Of a stretch of 64,000 nucleotides of DNA, positions 24,101 to 37,274 are shown piece after piece. The DNA is from Anas platyrhynchos (taxonomy: Eukaryota > Chordata > Aves > Anseriformes > Anatidae), in the NCBI RefSeq assembly GCF_047663525.1, contig NC_092604.1, positions 10,775,501 to 10,839,500 of the forward strand, in the 5' to 3' direction. A model generated the notes under the pieces. It searched no databases, was not told the DNA's origin, and saw only the letters and a list, made by a program, of their open reading frames with translations. The first letter of the stretch is position 1; each line of letters starts with the position of its first letter. A program made the translations under genes and the position numbers.

Positions 24101-27100
24101 GGTGTGCTGCACAACTCTCCCACGTGCTGGCTGCAGCCCCTGGGATCTGTGTTTTTATTGCATCATTTTCATCAGCAGCAGCCTGCTGCTGGCCTCCCTG
24201 AGCTGTGTAAGTTCACCAGGATCTGGGTGAGCAGAGATTACAAAACAGGGAGTCCCTGACCTCGTTTGTGGTCACTAAATCCCTTCACCTGTTAGCATCA
24301 CGCAGCTGCCCTAAGAAGTTGAAGGAAATTCTCTGCTCAATCCCCCTCTACCGTACCATAAGCAAAGCACAAACCCCAAACACTGCCTGCCAAGTGTGGG
24401 GCAGAGCTGGGGGCAGCGTGCTGAGAGCATTTAGCTTGGCTCGGGACAACCAGACGCTGCACCTGCATGTTTGCCTTTCTCCATCCCAGCTCTCTGACTG
24501 GTGGCTGAAGACGGCTTACCTAGAGTACCGCCTGCCAGTCGTGGTGCATTCCAGCCCTGGCGTGGTCTTACCTAAGCAGGATTTCCTGGATCGACAAGGG
24601 CAGCTCAGGTAGAGTCCTTTTCTGCCTTCCCCTGGGCTTCAGATGGGACGAGCTACCTCCACCAGGCAGGGAGGAGGGTGTTTGGGCTGACTGGGAAAGG
24701 GAATAATGAGCACATGATCACCTAATTTGATAGCCTGTCTGTGCTGTACGGATAAGGAGAATGTAGGCTGTAAGGAAAATCCTGGTTGCACCAGGCTGAA
24801 TATCTCACTAAGAAGAGAGGCCGGTGGCTCAGGCACTGAGCTGAGACTCAACACCTAAGTTTTGGTCTTTGCTTTAGCACAAATCTTCACTGCATGATGG
24901 CCAATGCCTCCTCACAGGGGATACACCTGACACACCAAAGCCGAGAAGGCACTCAGGTTGTCACTCAGGTTGTGTGTGCAGCTGAAGGAGGCACAAAAAC
25001 CTGCCCAGGTGTGTGAGGGAGACCAAACAAACATCTCTGGAACGTGCTAGTTCTCAGGGATGGGGGAGGCTGCTGTCATTCGGACCGTTCCTCCCTATTT
25101 TGTCGTTTCACCTGTGGATTTATGGTTTGGAAAACTAACAGTCTCCAGCCTCTCTCCGTTCCCAGCTTCCTTACACTCAAACCCTGCTTTTTGTCTGGCT
25201 CCTTTCTGCCAGCGAGCAGCGTCCTGCAGCCAGCCCCAGCCCACTGCTGCCCACACACACAGCCAATTCCCTCACTCATTCCTGCACCAGCCTCTGAGTC
25301 CTCTCCTCTCTCTCTTGTGGGATCCCTTTAATTTTTAACCACCTCCACGTGTGCGTTTCAAACTCCATCTGCGATTGCCCTCTGCACTGACCTTTACACA
25401 GCAATACCTTTCCCACCGTTACACATCCCCACGGCTCTCCGCACACCAGAAGCAGCAGCCAGGGGAGCAGCGAGGCTGAGAACAAACCCTCCCCTCCCTT
25501 CCACACACCTCACCGGGGGCACAGAGGGGGAGCCTTGCAAGCTCAGTGCAAGATTGCACAAACATCTTTGAAAACTCTTGCTCATATTCACTCACGTTAT
25601 CTACATAGGAGGTAGGATTTGGAGTTCTACAGGTGCTCCAAGCAGCAGAATGGAGCAGCTGTGTGATAAGGTGGGCTCCCACGTCAAATACAGTTTAGAA
25701 GTGTTTGCACGGTTTGTGACTGCATAAAGAAGCTCGACAGCATGGCTTGAGGCTAAAGCTTCAGGTATCAGAAGGCAAGGTTAGAAAGTATTTTTCAATC
25801 CTCAGTCAGGCAACGCTGCTGGCTGACAGTAAGTCACCTAACAAACCTTTCCCCCGTCTCCCACTGAAGCCCTAACTCTGCTCCCAGGCTCTTTGCTCTC
25901 TGGAACAGAACAGAGGCTGTCCCACTTCTGTTTCCAAGCGGTTTTACTTCTTCATTTTCTTCTCAGTATCTTCCTGAAGTAACTCCAAGTAATTTTTCAT
26001 TGAAGACTACTTTTGTGGAGATGTGCTTTATTTGTTTAACGGCCCCGAGCTTCTCAGCCTGCCTGCCTTTCATCTTTATGAGGGATGGAGAGGCTGAGCA
26101 AACCTAGGTGACACTGCCTGCAAATGCCAAATGCTCCTACCACGTGGAAGCCTTTGAAGCTCAGCTGAGTGCAACCTCTTGTCACAGTGACCTCTGGCCT
26201 CCTTCCTCCCGTGCTTGGGTGGCAGCTCCCAGGCTGGAGCGGGCCCATCTGTCGCTCCCAGGCTAAGCAGTTTGATGTGGCTCATCGCAGCCTCCCTCCC
26301 TGCTGGGAGCTGACATTTGCAGTGTTTATGTTGATCCTAGTAAACACAGCGCCGAAGCGTCGGCGTGCAGCATACCTGCATTTGGTACAGACCCTTGGGT
26401 GCCAGAGGAATGCTCTTAGGGTTGCATCAGCAGCAGAAACGCGCAGCGGGCAGGAACTAAATCGGCAGCGATGAGTCTTGGATCCAGAGATAGTGCTGGG
26501 GCTGAACTTGAAACTCACAGCTGGCTCCCGGCCAGGGAGAGGCACAAGTCCCCTTTTCTCAGCACTGCCACGACTCTGAACTACAGAGCGACAAAAATCA
26601 AAAAACATCGTAGAAAATGCGTCTGTGAGAGGGCCAGTTATGCCTCCAGACTATGCCCTTTCTTTAAAGTTGTCCAGAATTCCCTGACAATGTAGTCACA
26701 TAAAAAGAAGTGCCACATGGTTGGACTATGCAGCAATCTCAAACTAAAACCCCACAGTGGCTGCATCAGCGAAGCAGAGCTGGACACAACAAGGGCTTGG
26801 CAGAAAAGCTGAATTTCCTATGGAGCAGAGAGGAGCTCTGCTGCTCCTCATCAGCTAACCACCCAGCCCCAGATACTCCGTGTTTGAATCTCAACTTGTT
26901 GCATTTGTTATTTTGCCAGGTTTGCTGCCAAGCTGATCGAGGGCATCCTGGACTTCAAGACCATGATTGACAAGTGAGTTAGCAACCTTCCTGACTTCTT
27001 ACATGTTCCTCGCTGTCACAGAGAGGCCGAGTCTAGCCAATTAATCTCCTTTTTAAAGAGAAAGCTGAAAGAAAACAGCACATATTTGAAAAGAGACATT

Positions 27101-30100
27101 GTAATCAACATTGCTGCTTACTGCCAAGGTCACCACTGCTAGAGAAGAGCAACTTTTCTTTCCTTTCTTCATGATCTTTGTTTACCTTAACACTCTCACT
27201 GGCATGCATGCACGCTTGGAGGGATCGAGCCTGACAGTCTTGTGGAGTTGCATACTTGAGTTTGCCCACAGAACAAGTCATAGCTCAGGCAGCAAGAATT
27301 TCTCTCTCTCCTTTTGGGTTTCTGGTGTTCCTCATCTTCCAGCTGGCTTTGGAGAGACTCGTTCCTCCCTGCCCCCTCTCTTCGGAGCACCAACAAATCT
27401 CCAGCGCACATACATGATTTATGTTCCCGAAATAGCATCTGCTAACACGCTGCCAACACCACACCTTTACAGCCAAATTCAGACAGGGCTCGGGGCCAAC
27501 CGCGGGCAGGGCAGTTGGAGGATGACTGAGGCCCAGGCGGGTTCAAAAGTCATAGCAGATCGGGCACCCACCACCCTAGATTATAGCTGAAAACCTGTTT
27601 GTGCCGTTTTACTGGAAAGCAGACGTCTCCCAGCAAAACATGCCCTGGATTCTTCTCTACAGGCAGCATGGTGTATGCTAAGCCATGTGGGAGGCTCACA
27701 GATCTATTTCTCTGGTGCTGTAGAGGGGGACGGTGTTTTTCCCCTTCACAAAAGGCCAGCAAACAGACACTTTCTGTGGTTCCTGTTAAAAAGTTAGTAG
27801 GAACGGGGAAGGATGGCCCTTTTATGCCACCAGCACCCCTATTTAGGTCTTACTGGAGGGGGATAGAGCAGCTGCAGGGCTGATCCTGTGCCTGGTTTGT
27901 GGGGGAGCGCAGATCTTCTCACTGTTGTTTTCTCTCCCCATCATTCCTTACCTTGCTGTGCCTCCAGTGAGACTCTCCCAGTGGAGTACATGGGTGGGAA
28001 GCCCCTCTGCATGAACCAGTACTACCAGATCCTCTCATCCTGCCGCATTCCTGGGCCCAAGCGGGACTCCATTGTCAACTACGCCAAAGGCAAGAAGCAG
28101 TCCAGGCACATCACGGTGGTTCACAACTTCCAGGTATGGCAGCTCTTGGGCTTTCAGGGTCTGTTGGAATGCACGTGTCCCTCTCAGCAAGCTGTGCTGC
28201 TCGAGGAAAGCAAACAAAGTCTCTGCCCACAGGATTTGCCTCACCAGGGATGCATTCTAACTTCCTTTATCCTCTTTGGCCTTAGCTGGACAACAGCTGA
28301 GATTGCCCCGTGTGAGCAAGGGATGAGGCAGAAAAAAAAGCTCTCTTCTTTTTTTCTTGTCCCTGCAATTCCCATCTCTCAGTCCCGACTTAGGAGATTG
28401 GGTCTCAAATTGGAAATTGGTAACAAATTCTACCAGGGTGGGCTAGTCTAGGGGCCTCAGCTGTTTTGGCCCTCATTACCGTGGTTTCTGAAAACCTGGG
28501 CTGTATTTATGACCTGCAAGGGAATTTGGACTCGAGTCTCTCAATTCTGAACATCCTTCAAGCATCTGCTTTCTTATTTCTTAAATACAAGCTGCATTCT
28601 TAGGTCAGCTCTTACCTTCTCAGAGCTGCTGCTCCCTGTTCCTGCAGGTAGACTTCTTTCATTTATTATATCTTTGTCTGCTCTTTTCTTCAGTTCTTCG
28701 AGCTGGACGTTTACAACAGTGACGGAAGTCCCCTTACCACCGACCAGCTCTTTATTCAGCTGGAGAAGATCTGGAACACCTCCCTCCAAACAAACAAAGA
28801 GCCCATCGGAATCCTCACCACCAACCACCGAAACAGCTGGGCAAAAGCTTACAACAACCTTCTGAAAGGTCTGTGCAGCCCCCGGTGTGCAAGAGCTCAC
28901 ACACACCACAGATGTTTGAATGCCAGAATGCCAGCTTCACCGCTGTGCTCTGCTCAGTTCTTTCCTTTGGAAAGCTTTTGAAGCTTGGTCTGGGCAGATA
29001 TGTGAATTTTCCACCCCTAAAGAACGTAATTTCATTGCAAAGTGTTGCTGTATCTGTTTTAGAAGGTACACACCTGAAGTCTGAAGTTTGGTGCGTTAAA
29101 CCTGAAATCCTCGAGTTTGTTGCCTCGCAAATGGGTGAGATGTAAGAACCATGAAAATACGAGGCTGAATGCAGCGTGCTTGCACCTGTAGCAACACAAC
29201 TGCCTATAACTTTAAGAAGTGATCAACCCCACAATGACAAATACTGCATTACAGCCCAATGGGGATCCAACACTGCATCATTCAGACTTCCTCTTTCAAA
29301 TTCCAATCTCTGACCAATTAAAATACAAATATTTCAGCTCCCCCTTCTTACTTGCTGTTCTTTTTCTCTCCCAGATAAGACCAACAAGGAATCAGTGCGT
29401 ACGATTGAGAAGAGCATATGCACTGTCTGCCTTGATGCCCCAATGCCGCGGGTGTCCGAGGACATCTACAAGAGCCGTGTGGCCGCTCAGATGCTGCACG
29501 GGGGAGGCAGCCGCTGGAACAGCGGGAACCGATGGTTCGACAAAACCCTTCAAGTAAGTGCTGATGCTCTGAAGATTTTGAAGACATGGGTCTGACAGAG
29601 ATGATTTTTCCTGAGATTAGAAGGGCCCAAAAAGATCCAGAAACTTTTGCAGGAAAGTTTCTCTAATACCAGAGTGCAAAAATAGGAGAGACAAGGTAGG
29701 GAAGCTGGCAGCGTGCAACCCTTTGGTTTCCCTTGCTGTCACCACAAACACTCCTTCCTGCTTCAGGGACTTCTCATTCCTTTCGCTGCCTCTGCCCACG
29801 CTTACTCAGTGTAGCTCTTCTTTGTGTTCCTTGTAAATCAATTTTCTGCCTGCGGTGAACAATGCCTCATCTGCTTGGAGGCAGCCCAAACATAGGGAGG
29901 TCTGTTTCTTGTATTTTCCCTAGGCTTGTCACTTTTCCCGTTTCAGCAGAAGCTGCCCAGGGTTGCGGAGTTTATTTTATTTTTTTTTTGGTTGTGGTGT
30001 TGTTCTCTTTCGTTTTTTTCTTCCAAGCATCAGCTGCCATCCCACAGCATCCTTCTGTTCTCTTCTCCATTCAGTCTTGTCGAGAGCCTTCAAGAGCAGC

Positions 30101-33100
30101 TGTTACTCAAGCTTCTCCTTTTAGTTGATCTGTCTTGGCTCACAGATTGTCGCAGTGGTTCTTTAGAAGATTCTCATCTCTTCTGAACTCTTTGTGTTTT
30201 CAGTTATTTTATTCCTGTTTGGCACTCTTCATCGATGGGATAGAGCTGAAATGTTTCAGCTAATTGAAAAGTGAGGCTAAGTCAGCACACAGTGATATTA
30301 TTCCTGTATTACGTGTGCATCTAAATAAATCAAATCCATTGAACCATGCTGTAGTGCCAGGGCACTGAGCACACCAGTAAAGCTATCAGGCACACTCTTT
30401 TCTCCAGTTAACTTCGTAAAACTGTAACAGTGCTCTCAGATTCTTCTAGACCTGCTCAAAGACTTCTAATGCTAAACGAGACCTTTGTGTTACCTTTCAA
30501 GCATGCAGGAAAAGGAGAGTTGTCCATTCTGGTATGGAGCAGTGAGATACTCAGAGCTCTCTCCGGGTAGCTCCTGCTTCACGTACTGGATGTCCATCCT
30601 CAGCACTCTCCTTTGTTCTCTCTCACAGTTCATCATTGCTGAAGACGGCTCCTGTGGTCTCGTATACGAGCACGCTCCCTCAGAAGGCCCACCCATCGTT
30701 GCTCTTCTGGATCACATTGTGGAGTACACGTGAGTCCTGCCTTCTCTGCTTTTCCTCAGCTTTGGAAATGGGTTTTAAGCCACCTGCTTCCCCAAGAACA
30801 TGCCTCTTCCTAGCTCACCAAGAATTTGTTCTAGGAGAAGGGTAATGCTATGCTATGCAGTTAGAGTAGTTCTTGCATTTACGATGAGAATTGAGTATCC
30901 AAGCTCACGCTGCTTCCATTCTTAGGGAACTCTGTGGTTCAGAGTTAGCAGCAATTCTGCCTGAGAGAGGTGTTCCTTTTGGGCAGAAGACACAGAAAAG
31001 ACTTCGCTCTTGCCCTTCAAAAACATTGTAATGTCACTGTGAAGTATATTTCAGCACGTGACAAGCATCACGAAGTGGCAGGGCTGATTTCTTCTGGATT
31101 TCTGCACAGGTTTTTCTGTGCTTAGCTGAACTTCGCATCAAAAGACTGGTTAAATGTAATCATTTCTCTGAGCAGGAAGAAACCTGAACTGGTGAGATCA
31201 CCGATGATTCCTCTGCCAATGCCCAAGAAGCTGCGGTTTAACATCACTCCAGAAATCAAGAATGACATAGAGAAGGCAAAGCAGAACCTCAACATGTACG
31301 TATAAAGCACTCAGAAGTCTGCACTCCGGTGACTCAGAATAACTCATACCCTCATTTGAAACATGTCAGCCTTCCCCTGCTGCAACCAGGGGTGTTTCCA
31401 AGTAACTTCTTGGGTCAGCAGCATCAAACCTAGCTGAAAAGCACACTGAAGCCACCTGCCAAGAGGAAACTGAAAAGAGGCAATTGCTTATCCATCCCAC
31501 TTTACTGAGAAAGACAAAGGCTTTAGCGGATCCAGCTAGGGTTACTAGATATACACAAAGACATCAACTTAGTGCAGATTTTTAGCAGCAGGCAAAAAAA
31601 GCTCATCTCCATGATGCTGTTTAAATGGCTCTGTATGATGGAGCTGTGGGTCCCTGTGTAAATCAGGTCCAAGTACTGTTCTCGCTCAGCCTCATGAAAG
31701 CCAAGTCATACCTTTACATTACAAAAACAAGCCACAGGTGAAGGAACACTTCCTCTTTCTTTCCTTGCAGAATGGTTGAAGACCTGGATGTCAAGGTTAT
31801 GGTCTTTCATCAGTTTGGGAAAACCTTCCCCAAGTCAGAAAAGATAAGTCCTGATGCTTTCATCCAGCTGGCCTTGCAGCTAGCATATTACAGGTAAGCC
31901 CACTAACAGAGAGCTTTTCAACCTCTTCACCTTCAGACTCAAATATATGAGCTTGATAAAGGTGTCACAAACGAGTCTCTAGCAGGCTGACCTGGTCTAG
32001 TGGAAGACGTCCCTGCCCAGGGCAGGGGGATTGGAATTAAGATGATCTTTAAGGTCCCTTCCAGCCCAAACTGTTCTGTAATTCTCTTTCTTCTCCCTCT
32101 CCCAGGATGTATGGCCACGCCTGTGCCACATATGAGAGTGCATCGCTAAGGATGTTCCGTCTGGGCCGCACAGACACCATCCGCTCCACTTCTGTCGACT
32201 CTCTTAAGTTTGTGCAATCCATGGACGACCCCGACAAATCGGTGAGGATCTCAAAGAAGTGGAGTGAGAGGACTCCACTGCAGAAAATAAGGAAAGCCAC
32301 TCATTGGGCTAACTCTATCAACTGGTTTCAGCTAAGCAGAACTGCACCCGATAGGAAGGTTAAGCTGAAACACAGCTTGGAGTATGTAATTGCACACCTT
32401 GGGTTTCATTTGGCTGTTCTGTCACATGTTATTTCCCTAGCTTTCGATACATGTGAAGTTATCTAATCCTACCGAAAAGAAGTCCCTCCCTTCTAGAAGT
32501 CTGCTTAGTCACTCGCATTAAGTTCTACTGCTGATGGATGGAGAACTCCATTCAGAGCGATGTAACACAGCCAAACAAAATAATGTAAAGGTTAACATTA
32601 GTTTAACTTAGATACACAAGGCAGAAATGCCTCCATCCAACAGGAACAGCCAAAATGAGGTTACCCATTCTCGGCAAAAACTTACAGCCAGATCTGTGTG
32701 TGTTCTCAGGACCAGGAGAAAGCAGACTTGCTGAGGAGAGCTACCCAGGCCCACAGGGAATATACGGATATGGTAAGTGATCTCTGCAACTGTGTTTGGG
32801 GCTTTAACCAGTAAACGAGGGTTCTGGTTAAAGAGGAGACCTAAAGAGCATTATCTCTATGGCACAGCAATGTGGCCATTAGTGCTGTTGCACAGAGCTA
32901 ACTCTGATCTGACAGGGCTCTAGGGCACTGCCTGAACGCCTTCTCTCTAGCTAGCAGCGCAAGTGCCCCTTGTGACAGGAAGAAAAATCAAATATCAAAA
33001 TAGCTTCGGTCTTCACTGTCATTGTAGCTAATAAATGTGACAGCTGCATGAGGCCCCCTTAAACCACAAGCACATGGGCAGGAACTGTAAGGTTGGTTCC

Positions 33101-34162
33101 GCTGGGGTGTTTCATTGTCAGGCATTTGAAACAAGACTGACTGTTGCTCCTAAAGGCAATACCCAGCTGTAGACTTGACAGATATTTAGAAATGTTCCCC
33201 CCCTCATCCCCCCAAAGTTGATAGCGTTGCTCACTTTGATGCTAGACAAGCTCTCACCTACTCTTCCTTCTATACAGGCAATACGGGGGAACGCAATAGA
33301 CCGCCACCTCTTAGGTTTGAAGCTTCAAGCTATTGAAGACCTGGTGAGCATGCCTGAGCTGTTCATGGACACAGCATATGCTGTTGCAATGCACTTCAAT
33401 CTCTCAACCAGCCAGGTAGGCCTCATTTGAGCAGCGATGGAAGCACGCTGTTCATTGTCTTTCTTCTCCACATTTCTCCCTCATCCCTTTCTAATCTCCA
33501 CTTGAGGATAGAAGTTTAAGCCTGCTACCAATCCCATCGAGCTGCAGCTCTGATCTTATTGCTGCCACAGTTCCACTCAACCCCGTAAAAACACCAGCAT
33601 GACCAACGCCAAGATCACCTGCAGTGCTTGGTGTCTACATGCAATGGTATCAATTAGAGCTAGATGCCAAAATAGCTTTGTTTATCTGCCACGCTGTGGT
33701 TTTTACTGCGGAAGTTCTACTCAAGACTTACTACAAGCTCCTATTGGGGAGAATTCTCCTTTGCAGAAGCACTGCAAAATGGCAGAACCCAGTACGTGGG
33801 TGCTGGTGGGTGCATCTGACCAAAAAGGCCCTCTGTAGAGCAAGCTCATGAGATGGCAGTTTCTTCTGCTGTTGACACCGTTGTTAGCATTTGATAGCTG
33901 TGTTTCTGTCTGGCTAGTTAGAAGCTTAATTACATTGTCTCCACAGGTCCCAGCAAAGACAGACTGCGTGATGTGTTTTGGTCCCGTGGTTCCAGATGGC
34001 TACGGAGTCTGTTACAACCCGATGGATGAACACATCAACTTTGCAATTTCAGCATTCAACAGCTGTGCTGAAACAAACGCAGCTCGTATGGCACATTATC
34101 TCGAGAAAGCACTGCTAGACATGAGGATCTTGCTCCAATCCACTCCCAAATCCAAACTGTAA
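21010..34162 (+). CDS. CRAT: Carnitine O-acetyltransferase (CRAT), complete
   Basis: CRAT reversibly moves acetyl groups between acetyl-CoA and carnitine in the mitochondrial matrix and peroxisomes. Coding exons: 21010-21036, 23793-24056, 24490-24608, 26920-26973, 27968-28133, 28694-28868, 29375-29553, 30629-30729, 31176-31295, 31771-31893, 32106-32241, 32710-32772, 33278-33415, 33947-34162. All junctions are GT-AG and the phases close to 626 codons plus TAA, the human length. Landmarks: N-terminal MLAFVARAA (arginine-bearing, matrix-targeting type), family signature [17 protein letters not shown] (exon 2), catalytic His343 with Glu347 in [12 protein letters not shown] (exon 8), STS at 552-554 in NLSTSQVPAKTD (exons 13/14), and C-terminal SKL, a type 1 peroxisomal signal (human AKL). 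The start is chosen by homology, but in-frame ATGs at 20863 and 20893 also exist. It is tail-to-tail with DOLPP1. Confidence 0.97.
22179..22198 (-). promoter_or_regulatory. CTCF-like motif in CRAT intron 1
   Basis: On the minus strand this reads GGTGGCACCAGGGGGTGTC, matching the CTCF core CCASYAGRGGGCRS with about one mismatch. It is a motif match only. Confidence 0.4.
22674..22705 (+). other. CRAT: Candidate alternative 5' exon of CRAT
   Basis: A 32-nt segment in CRAT intron 1 has a good polypyrimidine acceptor (TCTGTCCTCCCAG) on its left and a donor AAG|GTACGG on its right. It holds an ATG in strong context (GCCATGG) followed by DRKQKQAEK. Spliced to exon 2 it would continue in the CRAT frame at ARPYGLL, replacing the mitochondrial leader MLAFVARAA. 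Joined after exon 1 its length breaks the exon 1 frame, so initiation would have to use its own ATG. Alternative 5' splicing separating mitochondrial and peroxisomal forms is known for human CRAT. Use of this exon is inferred only. Confidence 0.35.
24609..26919 (+). other. CRAT: CRAT intron 3
   Basis: This 2.3 kb intron separates the exon ending in LDRQGQL from the short 54-nt exon 26920-26973 ([17 protein letters not shown]). I see no repeat family and no additional exon. Confidence 0.6.
31983..32085 (+). mobile_element. CR1 LINE fragment in CRAT intron 10
   Basis: The segment CTGACCTGGTCTAGTGGAAG ... CCTGCCCAGGGCAGGGGGAT ... GATGATCTTTAAGGTCCCTT ... ending in CTGTAATTCT is a diverged CR1 3' end in sense orientation. 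It fills about half of the 212-bp intron 10. It ends about 20 bp before exon 11, immediately before the pyrimidine tract of that exon's acceptor. Confidence 0.88.
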
Positions 34163-36016
34163 GAGGCACATACGATGCAAAGTCCCCAGCTAAAGGAGCT
34201 GTCCCTCGTGCACTGAAGTTCCCAGTTCCTCAGAAAATGATTGAGGGGACAGCTTGCCCTGACTGGAACCCAGGAGGGCATCTAGCATTTGTTTTCAGCA
34301 AGACCTTACAGAATTGTCATCTGCAGATATTAGACTGTGCAGTGAGAGGCAGCACTGTCTTAAACCAAAGTGGAGCTGACCTGTCCTCTCCCATCAATGC
34401 AAAGTGCACCTTCTGTCCTCAAAGAGGACTGAAATAGGATCTTTTTATGGAACGTACTGTAAAAGAATATAGAAAGCACAGTCCTTACCAGTATCTAAAT
34501 CCGTTTGGTGAGGAAGGGAGTTCTTCTCCAGGAAAAGCAGGGAATGTTTGTTATGTGATGGAACTACTGTAAGACCAAGCCTTTTTCCGGTTTAGTCTTC
34601 TGGGGAGTGCAGCATCTTTGAAACTTGTCTGAAGAGTTTTCGTATACTCCAGCAAAACATCACCATTGAACTTCGGCAAGGGGAGAAAGAAGTTCTCAAG
34701 TCAGAGCAGACCCAGTCTTGTTAAGAGTGCACTTTATTAGCCACAGACACCTGCTCATTACGTGCTTTAGAGGCCTGGGAATGTTCCCTTCCCCATGTTT
34801 TAAGATGCTGAGATCTCCTTTCTGTTGCACTGACCCAGCTAACAAGAGTATATCACCCACTACAAGCTAAGGTAGTTTTTTTGTTTGCTTTGTTCTGGGC
34901 TTTTTGTTTAAGCTTGCTGTTATGGTCCTAGTCATACAAATCTTCTTTCTTACACAGGTTTTGCTAAGTTTGGCTTTAGGTACTTCAACATTTGTGGAGA
35001 GGAAAAGGGGTTGCCTATGCATTTTAGCAGAACAGTTGCTTCGTTGTACCTTTCTTTGGAGCTGAGGAAAAGAAAGTGATGCTGACGTTCTGTTTACTAG
35101 TCAGAGAGCCACATGCCTGTTCACCTTCAGGGCACACGTTACATCTAAGGTGGTTTTATACCTTGCCTTCAGAAACCACATTTATGCATAAAATGTTATG
35201 CCTAAGTTGTGGATAAATAGAAGTATTTCTGATCAGCAACTCGAGAATACACTTCTGATTTTGGCCCACAGAAATCAGATCTGTTAGAGCCAAAGAAAAA
35301 TCAGCTGCAGAATATCCCTTCTGCACATCATTCTGCTTTAAAGAGGCAGAAACACCTGAAAAGAGGAAGAAAGCTGAGAATGTGCAGGCACTTTAGATGT
35401 TTGTCCACTTTAGCAGCCACTGTTCCTGCAGTAACAGTACAGCACCTTTTCTGGAATTCCTTTTTACTGCAGTGTTACTCGGATTTGTGCCAGCTCTATT
35501 CTGTGAAAGACATGGAGCTTGTAATAGAGTTCTCATGTTCAGCTGATGGCCTTAAGACAGTAAAAGGTTATATAAAAAACATTAACATACAATTTTAGCA
35601 TAGGAACTTTTGTAAGCATTACGTCCAATCAATCTGCCAGAATCCAGGCTCCTTTTATTTTTATTTAGTAAAACTGTATGGTAATGAAGAATTCTAGTGC
35701 TATTTCTGCAACAGGAATTAATTTAATATTTGAACTGCACACCCTCCAAGATGTGACTGTTGGAACATCACCATAAACAAGAAGCATTGCAAGTTTGATG
35801 GCCTGTTTTATTAGAGGGAAATATTTTATCATAATTGCTACTTTTATGACGATAGACTAGCAAGGGACGTGATCAAAGTGCCTTGGTAAATGTATATGAA
35901 GAAGTTTGCACTAAACCAGTTTAGAGAAAATTATTATTCTGATCTGCTTCTTGAAAGACACGTGCGTATTGAGTTTTTTTTCTAAAAGGATTTTACTTTA
36001 AAACTTCATATACCTA

Positions 36017-36022
36017 AATAAA
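36017..36022 (+). terminator. CRAT: Candidate proximal CRAT polyadenylation signal
   Basis: A canonical AATAAA about 1.86 kb after the stop. It could give a shorter CRAT mRNA. Use cannot be judged from sequence. Confidence 0.35.
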
Positions 36023-37161
36023 CCTTAAAAAGGAAAATTTAACTGAAACTCACCTGCACAGCCAGTGATTGTATGAACTGCCACTTTCACATCATTTACA
36101 TGGGTTTAGTTGATCTTTTAGAAGAATCCTGAATGGAGTAAGATAGTGGGGAAAACAAAACAAAACAAAAAAAAAACACGCACAGTGGGAGCGCTACAAA
36201 CCTGTGAACACACATCCCTGCTCTGTTACTCCTCTGCTGTGAAATAAGACTGAAAACTGCAAGAGGATACTTGGTATTATCAAAGTGCAAGCAATTGTAA
36301 ATACTACATAAAAGACCACACCTTGCTGAAATAACAATATCTACTTTTATGGAGCCTTTTAATTTGAAAAACACTTGTCTTGCCAAAGTAATCCTTCCCC
36401 TGTACTGAATCAGCCTCTGTGCTAGGGGATGAGTTACTTTTGTGTCTGCAATGCCTTCAACCACCAGTAGTACAGTATTGCCTTTTCTGGCTCTTTTCTA
36501 CTGTCTTATGAAAAGCAAAGGGTCTCAAAGGAAAGTGCCTATTAAAGATTAAGCAGAAGCACGCTCTGCTGCGAATATATCTCAGAAGATGGGATTGATC
36601 CGTCTTGGATCTAAATCTGGAAATCCCACTAGCTTCAGCAGAGTGCCTGCAAGAAGAGCAGTATCACAGTGAAAGACAAGATTCTTAAATCATTTTATGC
36701 ATTCTTAAGGATATATGGAGGTGAAATTCAGATGAACAACTTCTTTGCAGTGCTTGAAAGGACACTAAAATCATTACAAAGTTTCTCCTTTTTTTAAAAA
36801 AAAGTATTTTATTGTGCAAGTTCTAAAATGTGATAGTATTCTGATTCATACTTTCGATTTTTTTCCAGCGTTGGCTTACTGAATACTATTCTCCTCCCTG
36901 GTTTTGATTGTCTGATTGCTTTAGTGAGACATGTCCATAGTCTTAAAGCCGCGTTAAGTACACAAAACTTAACTTCTGGAAAAACTACTGAGTTGGAGCA
37001 AATAAAGAAATGCATAGACTGAGAACATTCAACTAACTCCTGGGGTATAAGTGCAATTTCTAATAGAGCCTAGTAGTGTTTGCATGCTTTGCTGGTTAGC
37101 TGTATTAAGTTCTGTTTCGATAGTGTAATCCATGTCGTGCAAAGTTTTGAAATGTTCTTCG

Positions 37162-37176
37162 AATAAACACAATAAA
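37162..37176 (+). terminator. CRAT: Tandem polyadenylation signals, distal CRAT 3' end
   Basis: Two AATAAA hexamers lie 9 bp apart, with a GTTTGTGTGTGGGG-type downstream element about 70 bp further on. They are the last plus-strand signals before the opposing DOLPP1 signal, so they are the likely end of the long CRAT transcript. Confidence 0.55.
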
Positions 37177-37274
37177 CATGTGCTACAAAAAGGCTTAAAT
37201 CTTAAACACTGCAGAAGTTACATTAGTACCTTTACGGGAGAACGTTTGTGTGTGGGGACAGCAACAACAGCGGA

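Larger units (their letters stand above)
34163..37195 (+). other. CRAT: Probable 3' UTR of CRAT
   Basis: This AT-rich stretch after the CRAT stop has no recognisable coding content; a 72-codon frame at 35380-35598 is judged chance. An AATAAA at 36017-36022 would give a UTR of about 1.9 kb. Paired AATAAA hexamers at 37162-37167 and 37171-37176, followed by a GT-rich element near 37244-37257, would give about 3.0 kb. The 3' boundary is inferred. Confidence 0.6.

Noticed and set aside
32107-32466. Extended CRAT frame past exon 11
   Set aside because: It reads through the donor TCG|GTGAGG. Splicing to 32710 restores the family sequence and the exact 626-residue length.
35380-35598. 72-codon frame in the CRAT 3' UTR
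   Set aside because: It is in AT-rich UTR with no motif and lies downstream of the CRAT stop without its own promoter signals.
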